Assembly (NCBI GenBank): GCA_010279815.1
Contig: QEOQ01000704.1
Span: 567,955-631,954 of the forward strand
Length of the DNA: 64,000 bases
Source: Brachionus plicatilis
Lineage: Eukaryota > Rotifera > Eurotatoria > Ploima > Brachionidae
Direction of reading: 5' to 3'
Below, piece by piece: positions 53,248-63,591 of the stretch. Under the pieces are notes generated by a model, which saw nothing but the letters and a program-made list of their open reading frames with translations, was not told the origin of the DNA and ran no database searches. Each line of letters opens with the position of its first letter. The first letter of the stretch is position 1. The translations under genes were made by a program, and so were the position numbers.

Positions 53248-54417
53248 TAGTGTTGGGCATATTTTGTCCCGAGTCGACTCGAGTCGACTCGATTTTTTTC
53301 CAGTCGACTCAAGTCGACTCAAATTATTTTCCAGTCGACTCGAGTCGACTCAAATTTTTTTCCAGTCGACTCGATTCGACTCGAAAATATTTTTTTAAAA
53401 ATTAAATTGAAAAACAAAAGTTTTAAGTTGTATTTTTCTACATGAATAACAAAGAAACTGCATAGTCGATTAAGCTGAGTCGTTGTTTAATTTTTTTCGG
53501 CAATATGGTCCAGGATCGATCCTCAATGGAAAAAGATCAATGTGAATCTTAAAAAGCAATAAAGTTAAATAATTAATATTAGAATTCGATATTTGAAAAG
53601 ATAATTGAAAAGTTGAAAAGCAAAAGTTGATAAAATAAAATAATTAGTAAAAAGCAGAGAGTAAAAAAAATTTATTTTAATTATCGATTTTCGATCTTTA
53701 ATTCGTATTATATTTTATTTTTATTCTAGGACAACTATATTTTAATTATCAAATTCAGCATATATTAAAATCTTTGAATTTTTCTCATTATTTAAAAAAA
53801 GTGATTTTATTTTTAAAATCGTGCTAAAAGAAAAAAGACTTAAAAAATAATCTCGATATCATGCTTTTACGATATCGTGAAAAAAAAACATGATTCAAAT
53901 GGATTTTGCTTTTATTTTCGGCTTATAAATTTTGAATATAAAAAGCACTAGAACTTCTTAAATAAAATAATTTCTAAACTAGAATAAAAAATGTCTAATG
54001 AAACTCCTTGCTCAAGCTCTTCTTTTTCTTCAAAAAGAAAAGAAATTTCAATGTGTTTGGATAAAGATAATCAAAAATTGCATAAGCTTAATAAAACCTC
54101 GGATATTTATAGGTCAGTTGGTGATTTTATTTTGAATTAAAATAAAATCTTACTCAATAAAACTTTTTTGAATTTAAAAAATAATTTTTTTTTAAAATTA
54201 TTAAAAAAAAATTTTTGTAATAAAAAAATTAAATTTAAAAGAAAATATTTTTTTAAAGTCGAGTCGACTCGACTAAAAAAAAATTTGAGTCGACTCGAGT
54301 CGACTGGAAAAAAATTTGAGTCGACTCGAGTCGACTTAAAAATTAACGGAGTCGAGTCGACTCGACTTGGAAAAAAATTTAGTCGACTCTAGTCGACCTA
54401 GTCGATTCCCAACACTA
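53248..54417. mobile_element. hAT-type element, 1170 bp, target duplication CTATTTAA
   Basis: Ends TAGTGTTGGG and CCCAACACTA; exact CTATTTAA at 53240-53247 and 54418-54425. Both subterminal regions hold four or five palindromic units AGTCGACTCGAGTCGACT separated by about 15-18 bp T-rich or A-rich spacers (53270-53385 and 54258-54405). Such arrays probably bind transposase. The interior retains one short coding exon. Confidence 0.95.
53991..54112 (+). CDS. First-exon remnant in the hAT element
   Basis: ATG 53991 opens MSNETPCSSSSFSSKRKEIS then CLDKDNQKLHKLNKTSDIY and reaches a donor AG|GTCAGT at 54112. A Ser-rich start with a TSDIY-like end could be the N-terminus of a transposase whose other exons are deleted; no BED finger or RNase H-like part follows. 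Confidence 0.35.
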
Positions 54418-54425
54418 CTATTTAA

Positions 54426-54696
54426 GTTAAATAGAAATCTTTTTTTAATAAATAGAAATAATTTTTTTTTAAATAGAAATAATCTTTTTTAACAAATTTA
54501 TGCAACAAACTAGCCCGCGCCTTCTGACTCTCCTTCCCCCCAATTGACTCTCACGATTTTTTGTCTTATTTTATAAAGTGAGGGGGACTTGTAATCCCAA
54601 CGCTTTTCCTTTTTAAGATTCTAAACTGTACCGTTCACTGTTTGTTCACGATTTACTCTTATCCATGTTTGAACAAACTAAAACCGAGCGTTTTTA
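54426..54696. other. Intergenic
   Basis: No gene; composition becomes less AT-rich from about 54500. Confidence 0.35.
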
Positions 54697-54850
54697 AACC
54701 ATAACGTCCTATTACGTCTAATTATGACTCATAGCGTCCTTTTATGACTTATAGCGTCCTTTTATGACTTAAAGCGTTCTTTTATGACTTATAGCGGCTT
54801 ATTAGGTTGCATGACGTCCTATTTTAACCCAGAACGTCCTTTTTTTAACA
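54697..54850 (+). repeat. 20-bp tandem repeat TATGACTTATAGCGTCCTTT
   Basis: About seven units, the middle four close to identical, the outer ones diverged (ATAACGTCCTATTACGTCTA, CAGAACGTCCTTTTTTT). Confidence 0.8.
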
Positions 54851-56100
54851 TGGAAATCACAGTTTAATGGGGGGGAAAAATTTTTTAGTGTTTTTAAAGT
54901 ATTTTAAAAGATTTTTATTTTATTTTATTTATAACTATTTTATATCTATTTTATTTCAACTTTTTAAATACTTTTTGAATTTGGCGCCTTTTTTCAAATT
55001 AAGTAACTTAAATTAAATACTTTAAAATAATTAATAATTTTTTAATAATCTTTTAGTAATTTTTTAATTTCCAGCCATTTTTTTGAAAAAAACAGTTTTT
55101 AAACCTGGATATCACAGTTTAATGGGGGAAAATTTTTTTACTGTTTTTTAAGTATTTCAAGTAAATTTTTAATATTGGCGCCATTTTATTTCAAAATTAT
55201 AAATATTTTTGAATTTGGCGCCTTTTTTAAATTATTGGGAAAAATTTTTTTCCCGCCTTTTTTTTGAATTTTAAAAATTCTTTCTTGAAAAATTTGTTAG
55301 AAAATTAAAATTAAAACTCTGAACCGCCTAATTGACCCCCTGGAACGGCAATTATTGGACGTGAACGGCACTTTTTCCTAAAGGAACGGCAATTTTTTTA
55401 TTTAGGACCGGCACTTTATTCAGTGGGCCGCCTAATTTGCCGAAAAGAACGGCAATTTTTTTTATTTTTATCTATTGACCGGTCTTTTTTAACTTTATTA
55501 ATAATTTAAAAAATTCCTTAATAATTCCCCACAGCTTTAACCGAGTTACGCCGTTAACATTATTTGAACTTACTAGACTAAAATTCACCTAAACTATCAA
55601 TTACTTGAGTCTAAATGACCCTCAACCTCTTACTTTTCCCAGAAATCCGCAAAAAGCCGGAAATTCCGCAAAAAACCGAGTGCCACGCCCATGTCACTGG
55701 TTTTTGGCCAAATTCACCATCATATTCGTGATCCTCGACCCCAATTACGCCCAAAAATCACTTAAAAACAAAATAATAACGTTTTTGAAATTTTGACATT
55801 CCAAACTTTCCGCGGCAGCCACAGCCTTAACCGAGCAACGCCGTTAACATATGGCACCATTTTTGAGTAGCTGACACTTAGTTCTCCCAGAAAAGACGTT
55901 AAAATAATTTTTTCATCACAAAAACGCGAAAGCAGACAGAGAAAGCTTAAAATTTGAGGATTATATATTAGTAGAAGTAGAAGTAAAAGTAGATAGAAGT
56001 AGAAGTAAAAGTAGATAAACAAAAAAATTCTTTCCTAAAAAATTTATTTTTGCAAGCAAACATTTTTTTTTCTTTATATACAAATTAATTGTTTGATAAA
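54851..56100. repeat. Low-copy duplicated non-coding block
   Basis: ATCACAGTTTAATGGGGG occurs at 54856 and 55109, TTTGAATTTGGCGCCTTTTT at 54975 and 55207, CACAG-C-TTAACCGAG..ACGCCGTTAACAT at 55531-55560 and 55821-55850, and GGAACGGCAA-type motifs five times at 55350-55470. Near 55963-56020 lies an AGTAGAAGTAAAAGTAGATAG microsatellite. I see no protein that explains it. Confidence 0.55.
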
Positions 56101-56134
56101 TAAACTTACTTTGACTTTAAATAAATTTAAAGTC

Positions 56135-56615
56135 CATTTCGTCCATATGGTTTTTCAACAACCAACAATAATACTGAAGTCTTCAATCGAATAATCAAAC
56201 TGATTTATACAAATTACGAAAGGTCAACTATTTTAAATGATTGCAAAACATTAGAAAAGATGCTCACTGATTTAAGCAAATCTCAAGAGAGTTTCGTTCT
56301 GAAACTCGTTAGGGATAATGGGTTAATTAAACTTGCTGATTTTTTAACTTTAAATGATTTTGTTCTAACTAGCCAAACGACAGCTAATCGCGTGCTTAAT
56401 GGTCAAATTAAATATTCGGTCAGTGTAAATCCAAAATTTTGTACATGCCCATATTTTTTGGAATAAGGTATTTGCAAACATTTTATCTCACTTTGCAAGC
56501 TTTTGAATTTTCAATTTGACGAAAATGATCGAGAATTTGTTCAAGTAAAAAAGAGAGGTAGATAACCTAAATCTAATAATGGGGCATTGAATAAGAATTA
56601 ATGTAAAATTATAAA
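56135..56615 (+). pseudogene. MULE-type transposase C-terminus with SWIM zinc finger
   Basis: The frame RPYGFSTTNNNTEVFNRIIK ... TDLSKSQESFVLKLVRDNGL leads to VNPKFCTCPYFLE, a TAA at 56464, then GICKHFISLCKLLN and KKRGR*PKSNNGAL. C-x-C...C-x-H is the SWIM finger, and T-N-N-x-x-E-x-F-N before it plus K-R-G-R-P-K after it are usual at the end of Mutator-like (MULE) transposases. Two stops make it a pseudogene; the catalytic domain is not present upstream. Confidence 0.7.
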
Positions 56616-56999
56616 TATAAAAAAAATCTATTTAAATGAGAATTATTTTTATTTAACTTACGAAAAATTCAATTTAGACAAAAATTAAACTATTTATTTT
56701 TTAATTAATTTCTTTATATAAAAAAAACTATTTGTATGATAAAAAATAAATGTATTTAATTTGTTATATTTTTTATGTAAAAGACTTATTTAACTATTTA
56801 GAAAAAAATAAAATCTTTTTAATAAAGAATTTTAGCTATTTAAGTTAAATGTTATTTCAAAAAAATGTAACATTTTATATTTTGATCTTTTAATCTTGTT
56901 CTCAAACTTCAATTTGCCTAATTAATAAGCCGAAAGAAAATTAAAAACGATATGTTGAAATAACTAGAGATAAAGAATGTTTAAATATTTTCTTGCTTA

Positions 57000-57512
57000 A
57001 ATTCATTATCAGAAAATAATATCAAAAAACTACAAGCAATTCAGAATACAGCAGTCAGGTCTATTCTTAAGTTAAAATATGATACTCCCTCCAACATCGT
57101 GCATCATGAGGCTTTTAATAAACTAAAATTACTAACAGTCTCGAATCGGCTTTTTGAATTGAGTGAGAGAAATGTTGGGACAGGACTGAGTCATTCTATT
57201 CCATTGGTTGTAAGACTGGTGAAGGAATACAAAGAAGGTTTCGAATCAAGATATATTCCATTGTGTAATTGCTCCCTTACTATTTATTCTTTTTTTCCTG
57301 AAACTTGAACTATTTAAACATGTGCCACATGTAACAATCTATTCCAATTTATGTCTTTTCAACTTTCATTTTTTTAGCTTATTTACTTTAATTTGATTCT
57401 TTTTTTAATCTCATTTTATTAACTTTAATTTTATTTTTATTTTATTTTTTAACTTATTCTGAAGGAGCTTCAGCTCGGTACAGAAAACAAATAAATAAAT
57501 AAATAAAATAAT
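57000..57512 (+). pseudogene. LINE ORF2 C-terminus with complete 3' tail
   Basis: NIKKLQAIQNTAVRSILKLK, YDTPSNIVHHEAFNKLKLLT, VSNRLFELSERNVG and a stop at 57306-57308 make up the last part of a CR1/jockey-like ORF2 (KLQ..QN.A.R...). The 3' UTR ends CTGAAGGAGCTTCAGCTCGG TACAG AAAACAAATAAATAAATAAA, which defines the tail type found elsewhere in the window. Confidence 0.72.
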
Positions 57513-58364
57513 TTGAAAGTTCATGAGCAGAAGAAGAAATTACTAGGTAGCAATTAGCCAGTAAGTTTATTAATCAGTCAATTAACCAAAGTTTTAGGTC
57601 TAATATGTTTCCTAAGAATTTGAATTTTTCCTCATTATTTAAATTGTTACCATTAATTTTAAGATTGGTTGATTTTAACTTATGTTTTTTTCTCAAAGAT
57701 TATGTAGCATGACTGTCCAATAAGATTCACATTTGTTGCATTTTTTTCCTAATTTCGTAATGATCGGGTATTTTGGTCATCACGGACTTCATCCTAATCA
57801 ATTATCTCTTCACCAAATTAACTTCTTTTTCCAATGATTTTTGAAGCTAAGTAATTAGCAGCATTAAATTCTGCTTCTTCGTGGCCTCTCGGCGAACATT
57901 TCTTGCAAAATTCTTTGAACGAATTACCGTATCCCCTTGTTTAGCGACGCATGCTTTAATACCATGAGTAGGATATTTGGTGCATGGTCTAACATAGACC
58001 TCACAATGTTAAATTTTTTATTTTAAAAATCCTATGGGTCACATAGTCGATACATATTAAAAACGTAGCGTTTATAATAGAAATTCAAATAGAAAAGCAG
58101 AGCTTCAAAAAAAGTCTTTATTAGAGAATCGGGGTTTTAAACTTAAAAAAAATTAAATATAAAAAATATTTAGTTGTTGTAGTGTGATTTTCTTCCTTGT
58201 ATTCATTGTATCAAGAAAAGATTGGATTGTTTTAAATCGTTTTATTTTATACAAACAGAACCACCATTTAACCAAAAATCTGTTCCTTTTAAATACTATC
58301 CCTAATTCATATTCGTCTCCTAGCTATTAATTAGAGTTGCCTAGTGATACCAATTAATATAATA
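57513..58364. other. Mixed relics
   Basis: On the minus strand at 57925-57835 a short frame NSFKEFCKKCSPRGHEEAEF is open but I cannot assign it. TACCGTATCCCCTTGTTTAG at 57927 resembles the end of the 39581 foldback. No other features. Confidence 0.35.
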
Positions 58365-58790
58365 CAGTCCCGTTCTGTTCACTTGTTTTTACCAAAATTT
58401 ACGTAATTTTACGTAAATTTACGCAAATTTACGTAAAATTACGTAAAATTACGTAAATTGACAAATGTAAAAAATGGTAATTTTACGAAAAATTACGTAA
58501 ATTTACGTAAAATTACGTAAAATTACGTAAATTTGCGTAAAATCAAAAAGGGACAAAAAAGTTATGATTTTTTGAAAAAAAGGTTACAATTCTGCTTTTT
58601 CATCGACTTTCTACTTTTTACCATGTAAATAAAAATTTACGTAAATTTACGTAAATTTACGTAAAATTTAGTAAATTTTTTTATTTTTTAATGTAAAATT
58701 GTGTAAATTTACGTAATTTTACGTAAATTTACGTAAATTTTTAACTTTTTTAGGATAATCTAGAAAAAAGTAAATGAACCGAAGTCCTAC
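58365..58790. repeat. Dense TTTACGTAAA palindrome cluster, probable foldback element
   Basis: About twenty ACGTAA(A/T) units, many as TTTACGTAAATTTACGTAAA, arranged in two inverted halves around 58570. Ends ACAGTCCCGTTCTGTTCAC and GAACCGAAGTCCTAC are only partly complementary. Confidence 0.7.
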
Positions 58791-58889
58791 TAAAATCCGG
58801 TACTGATTAAAAATAATTTACAAAATTTAACAGTATATATATCTTTATATTTTAAACCCAAATGTGCGAATAACAGTAAAATTTTCATA

Positions 58890-59060
58890 CATACTGTGGT
58901 ATTCCGGATTTAGTAATTTACGATCATTTACATAAAAAATAGTAAATTTACAAAATGTTACGTAAAATATTGCATATTTACGAAAATTTTCAAAAGTAAA
59001 AAAATGTAAATTTATCAGATTTTACGTAAAATTTGGTATCAGTAAAGCAAAAAATTGGAT
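58890..59060. repeat. ACGTAAA-type element end
   Basis: ATACTGTGGTATTCCGGATT, TAGTAATTTACGATCATTTA and GTTACGTAAAATATTG match 42619-42720. Only one end is seen. Confidence 0.5.
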
Positions 59061-59665
59061 TGTTGTAAATTCTTTTAAAAAAAAGATAATTTTTCAAATT
59101 AAATAATCTAAAATAATAAATAGAAACGGAGTTTGAAAAGGAGAAAAAACAAAATTAAATTTTTAAGTTACTTTTTTAAATATATATTTTGAAAGCAACT
59201 TTTTTCATTTTAGTGTCTTTTTTTCCAAAAAATTAATATCCTAGAACCAAAGATACCCCAGAATTGAATTTTTTTTTAGCTAAATCAAGGAAGACTCGGT
59301 TTATCGGATTGTATTCAGATCGTCAATACAAAAAAAAAATTGAATAAAAAAATACCTTTTTTTCAATCAAAAACCAAAAATTTTGATTTGAAACTTACAT
59401 TGATCATGAACTTCAATTTGCCGCTTAAAGTTTATTTTTTTAGTATCTTATTTATCATCTTAATGATTGTATTCAACGCTTAGATTTTTTTTTAAATAAA
59501 TTCACCAAAAATAAAGAAAACGTTTATTCTCACTCAAATTATCTGAGAATAACTAAAAAAATGTACACTCAAGATAACTTTGACTTTTGTAAAAAAATTT
59601 ATTTATTTATACTCAAAAAAAAAAAAAATAAAAATAAAATAAAGGATTAACACATTACTAAGAGA
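59061..59665. other. Intergenic
   Basis: No gene. TGATCATGAACTTCAATTTG near 59401 recurs (diverged) at 11609 and reversed at 11222. Confidence 0.35.
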
Positions 59666-59669
59666 TTAA

Positions 59670-59852
59670 TTATTTAGAACAATTGTTACATATCCAGACT
59701 TTCTTAATAGGAATATAAGTTCTATTAACACATTTTAAGTGGAAATCATTTTTACAATCACCGCATGTGATCAATTTATTTTCACAAGTAAGATTGCAAA
59801 TTTTACAAGATTTCAAAGACTTCAAAAAATGGCCTAATACATTTTCTAACAT
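59670..59852 (-). CDS. PHD-finger C-terminal exon
   Basis: The minus frame from 59852 reads MLENVLGHFLKSLKSCKICN, then LTCENKLITCGDCKNDFHLK, CVNRTYIPIKKVWICNNCSK and a stop at 59670. C-x2-C-x8-C-x2-C-x4-H-x2-C ... C-x2-C is a complete Cys4-His-Cys3 PHD finger, with the usual Trp two residues before the last Cys pair. PHD fingers bind histone tails; in many invertebrate genomes they also occur in LINE ORF1 proteins. The stop directly after the finger and lack of a domain upstream suggest a partial gene. The ATG at 59852 is only the first in frame. Confidence 0.6.
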   Translation of the reverse strand: MLENVLGHFLKSLKSCKICNLTCENKLITCGDCKNDFHLKCVNRTYIPIKKVWICNNCSK

Positions 59853-60830
59853 AATAAATCCATCAGATGTAAAAATTTAAAGCAAGTTTGGTTATCTTTA
59901 CGTTTTAAACTACTAACTGTTGTCCAAAGAACAAAACTATCATTAGAATATTCATTAAAAACTTGTAAAAATTTATAAAACTAATGAATGTTTGTCCAAG
60001 AAAAATTTGTGGATTCATTGTTGTATTATAAGTTTTTAGGATTAAAGTATAGCTTTTAGAGTAAAGCATCAATTTATTATATAGAAAATCAAATATATGG
60101 GACATCAATTAGAAGTAAAGGCAAGGGTAAAGTTAGTGTAAAGGGCTTCAATCGGAATTATGATTGATAAACTTTTTTTTATTTTTATTTTTTGATGAAT
60201 TTCTGTTTTTTTTTTAAATTGACATTTGACTGAGAATAAATAGCAATAACAAAAAGTTAAAGGTAAAAATGGACTAATTTACAAGCTAATTAAAATTGAC
60301 CTACCTCCTTATATTATTTATTGGATAAGATCATTTCTGCACTTAAGATCTTTTAGAGTCAATGTAAAAGGTCATCTAAGTGATCAATACCCTATTAAAG
60401 CAGGAGTCCCACAAGGGTCAGTAATCAGTCCACTTCTTTTTAGCATTTTTATAAACAACATACCAAAAAGGAACAAAATAAACTGCCAGTACTCTCTTCT
60501 TTTTGCAGATGATTTGGCTACTTTTTTTATTTTCAAAAAGATAGGAAATCTTGAAAACGTGATTACAGTCGAGTCTTGTTATTACGATGATGATTAATAC
60601 GATATTCGCTTTATAACGATATTTTTTTTCATAATTTACATTCCCTAATATAACTGCATGTTAAATTTCTTTATTAATACGATGTTTCTTTAATACGATA
60701 TCTAATTAATACGATAGGTTTATTAAGAAAAAAACATACAAATCAGTGCTAATTGATCGTTTTTAATACGATATTGATCTTTTAAACAAAAAAATAGAAG
60801 ACCAATGAAATTCAGTTATTATTAAATATA

Positions 60831-62913
60831 CAGTGGTGATTTGACACTAGGGTTTTTACCTTTTTTACGTAAAATTACGTAAATTTTCGTAATTTTACAC
60901 TTGTAAGGACTGGTAAATTTACGCAATTTTACGAAATTTTACGATAATTTTCGAAAAAACTGGTAAAAACAAAAGGGCCAAAAAAAAGCCAATTTTCAAG
61001 CAATTTCTTAGAATTTTTGGAAAATTTCAAAAAAAACAAAAAAATTTTAAAAAAAAAAAATTTACATTTTTTTACGTAAATTTACGTAAAATCCGAATTT
61101 TTTAATTGTAAAATTTTGTAAAAAATTGTAAAATATGGTAGATTCATGTAATATCGCTTTAAATCAAAAAAAGTGTTGTTAATTTTATTTTGTAAGAAAA
61201 AAAAGGAAAAAATTTTTTTTCAATATATAATTAAATCTTTATCTTTTAGTCCATTAAACTTTACTTAAATAAACAAAAAAAAAGCATTTTAAAAAAGAGA
61301 TTTTTTTAAAGCAAATTCTGTACTTGAGCAGAAAAAAAAATCTAAGTGCAAAGAAAATTAGAGGTGTTTTAAAAAAGTCTTATTCAAAAAACTCTTTACC
61401 ATCTATTAGAGTATATAAAAAAGTTATACAATTTTTTTTACTTAAGTATTCATTTAATTTAAGAATATAAAGAAATTAATGGGAAGTTCTGGGAAAAAAG
61501 TCCAAAAAAAAAATCATCGCGCTTTAGCAAGTTCTATTGTAGATTATATTTATGTAATTAGAATATGAATGCTTTAAATTTAAATTTATAAATTTTTTTA
61601 ATTTTAGGCTCGAACACTTAAATTAAACGGTCTAGAGTCTTCTAAAAAGTTGAGTAAAAAAATTCACAAAAAGTTTGGTAAAAAAATTAGTGCAAGTGTA
61701 ATTCGAAAATATAGATTCAAACAGGGTATTCTTTTACCAAAATTATAAAATTTAGTTTTTAACACAAAATTTACTTTAAGGATTTCGCCTTAGACGACTT
61801 AAAAAATCACCTCTTTTAACTGAATTTCAGAAGCTTAAAAGACTTATTTGGTGTTTGCAGAATCAAAATAATCAGTTTGAAAATTACATCTTTGTAGATG
61901 AGGTTACAATAATAGTTTATGATAAACCAAAGTATCATTTAAGGCTCCCGTCTTCGTATCCGAAAACTATTCCTTCAACTTCGAAATTTAAAAGTAAACT
62001 CCATATTTGGGCAGGAATATCGTCAAAAGGCTCAACAAAATTCGCCATAAACAAATTTATAAGACTAATTTCAAAAAAAAAAAAAATTTTAATATAAAGA
62101 TTTTTGAACAAAACATGAATTCGGTTCTATACAGAGATATTTTGGCAGAATATCTTATTCCTTTCGCTTTTGAAAATTTTGATTTTGATTTCATGTTACA
62201 TCAGGACAATGACCCGAAACATACCTCTTCCATCTGTAATGATTTTTTGAAAAAAAATCAAATTATTTGGGTATTTTTTTCTTTATAAAAAAATTCTAAT
62301 TTAAAATATTTTCTAAATTAAAAAAGGCTAAATCCCCTCCTCAATCGCCAGACTTAAATCCGATCGAGATGGTTTGGAACGAATTAAAAAAGTTTATTTT
62401 GTCTCAAGAAGGAAAAAATGAAGATGAGGTCTTTGAGACTATATTTAAGTTCCAAAAATTTTAACACCTAAAAAATGTTTATCATATATAAGTCATTTAA
62501 AAAAGGTATTATTAAAAAAAAAATTTGACTCAAAACAAAATTAATTATTTATTTAGGTTATCCCAATTGTGATTCAAAATAATGGAGACTGGTCAAATCA
62601 TTAATTTTTTCCATTTAAAATAGTCTGATTTATTAAAATAAAAATATTTACTGTACTTTACAATTTTTTACAAAATTTTACAATTAAAAAATTCGGATTT
62701 TACGTAAAATTACGTAAAAAAATGTAAATTTTTTTTTTTAAAATTTTTTTGTTTTTTTGAAAATTTCCAAAAATTCTAAGAAATTGCTTGAAAATTGGCT
62801 TTTTTTTGGCCCTTTTGTTTTTACCAGTTTTTTCGAAAATTATCGTAAAATTTCGTAATTTTACGTAATTTTACGTAAAAAAAGGTAAAAACCCTAGTGT
62901 CAAATCACCACTG
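60831..62913. mobile_element. Tc1-type element, 2083 bp, nested in the Tigger element
   Basis: Ends CAGTGGTGATTTGACACTAG and its exact complement; arms of about 250 bp include GGGTTTTTACC, ACGTAAAATTACGTAAA and AAGCAATTTCTTAGAATTTT. The right flank begins TTATTAAATATT and the left ends TTATTAAATATA, agreeing at 11 of 12 positions. It encodes a Tc1-type transposase. Confidence 0.93.
61479..62464 (+). pseudogene. Tc1-type transposase (DD34E), with stops and introns
   Basis: Start ATG 61479 (MGSSGKKVQKKNHRALASSI); after an intron (about 61552-61607) HTH-like ARTLKLNGLESSKKLSKKIH, FGKKISASVIRKYRFKQGIL and a stop at 61747; then GFRLRRLKKSPLLTEFQKLK, YIFVDEVTIIVYDKPKYHLR (first catalytic Asp), IWAGISSKGSTKFAI, a frame change at 62060-62090, FDFDFMLHQDNDPKHTS (second Asp), a probable intron at about 62270-62323, and SPDLNPIEMVWNELKKFI (Glu). 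Counting from the Asp of QDN to the Glu gives about 34 residues, as in classical Tc1. Some gaps may be genuine introns; the stop at 61747 could lie in one. The A-run at 62070 breaks the frame, so I consider it probably inactive, though recently so. Confidence 0.82.
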
Positions 62914-62949
62914 TTATTAAATATTAAATGTTAATTAAATTGCTTGTGT

Positions 62950-62957
62950 GTATATAA
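62950..62957 (+). promoter_or_regulatory. TATA box of the Tigger transposase gene
   Basis: GTATATAAAGG lies about 35 bp before ATG 62989. The Tc1 element inserted 37 bp upstream of it, so it would have cut the core promoter from anything further upstream. Confidence 0.5.
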
Positions 62958-62988
62958 AGGTAAATATATATACATATGTAAACAAAAA

Positions 62989-63591
62989 ATGTCCACTCAA
63001 ATTTAAAGAAAACCTTTGTCATTAGAAGAAAAACTTGAAATTTCGATTGATTTTAATAAAAATAATCTCACTGTCACATAACTTGTGAAAAATTATAATA
63101 GACCTCAGAGTACTGTTTCTTCTATTCTTAAAGCAGAGAATCAAGAAAAGATAAAAAACTTATATGAAAATAATTTAATAATTCCTAGCTCTAAAAGAAT
63201 GAGGGGTTCTAATTATGTTAAAATTGAAGAGGCCCTTGATCACTGGTTCAAATCAGTTTTGGCATATAAAAATATTACTCTTAACGGTCCTTTGATTCAA
63301 GCCCAGGCTATTAAATATGCAACTATGTTAAATCAAACTGATTTTAAAGCTAGCAATGGATGGTTAAACGGGTTTAAAAAAAGGCATAATATTACCTTTA
63401 AAACTATTGTTGGGGAAGCTGGTTTAGTGGATCCCACTACAATTGAAAATTGGCTAAAAGTTCTTCCCGAGTTAATCAAAGGGTACAGTTTAAATAATAT
63501 TTTCAATTTTGATGAAACAACTCTATTCTATAAGGCTTTACCTGATAAAACTATGTATTTTTCTGGTTTACAAAATGGATCAATTTTGTAG
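62989..63591 (+). pseudogene. Tigger/pogo transposase, N-terminal two thirds
   Basis: ATG 62989 (MSTQI) meets TAA after five codons; the frame continues RKPLSLEEKLEISIDFNKNN, a second TAA near 63078, then LVKNYNRPQSTVSSILK (first HTH), KIEEALDHWFKSVLAYKNIT, NGPLIQAQAIKYATMLNQTD and SNGWLNGFKKRHNI (CENP-B-type second HTH), and NIFNFDETTLFYKALPDKT, which holds the first catalytic Asp of the DDE_1 domain. It ends at TAG 63589-63591; the remaining catalytic part is deleted. Domain order and the TIRs agree on Tigger. Confidence 0.85.

Noticed and set aside
53108..54392. Frames with STRLDSTRVDS-like repeats as repetitive proteins
   Set aside because: They translate the palindromic AGTCGACTCGAGTCGACT arrays of a hAT element.
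55762..56022. YFYFYFYLLLLLLL membrane peptide
   Set aside because: It is a translation of the AGTAGAAGTAAAAG microsatellite.
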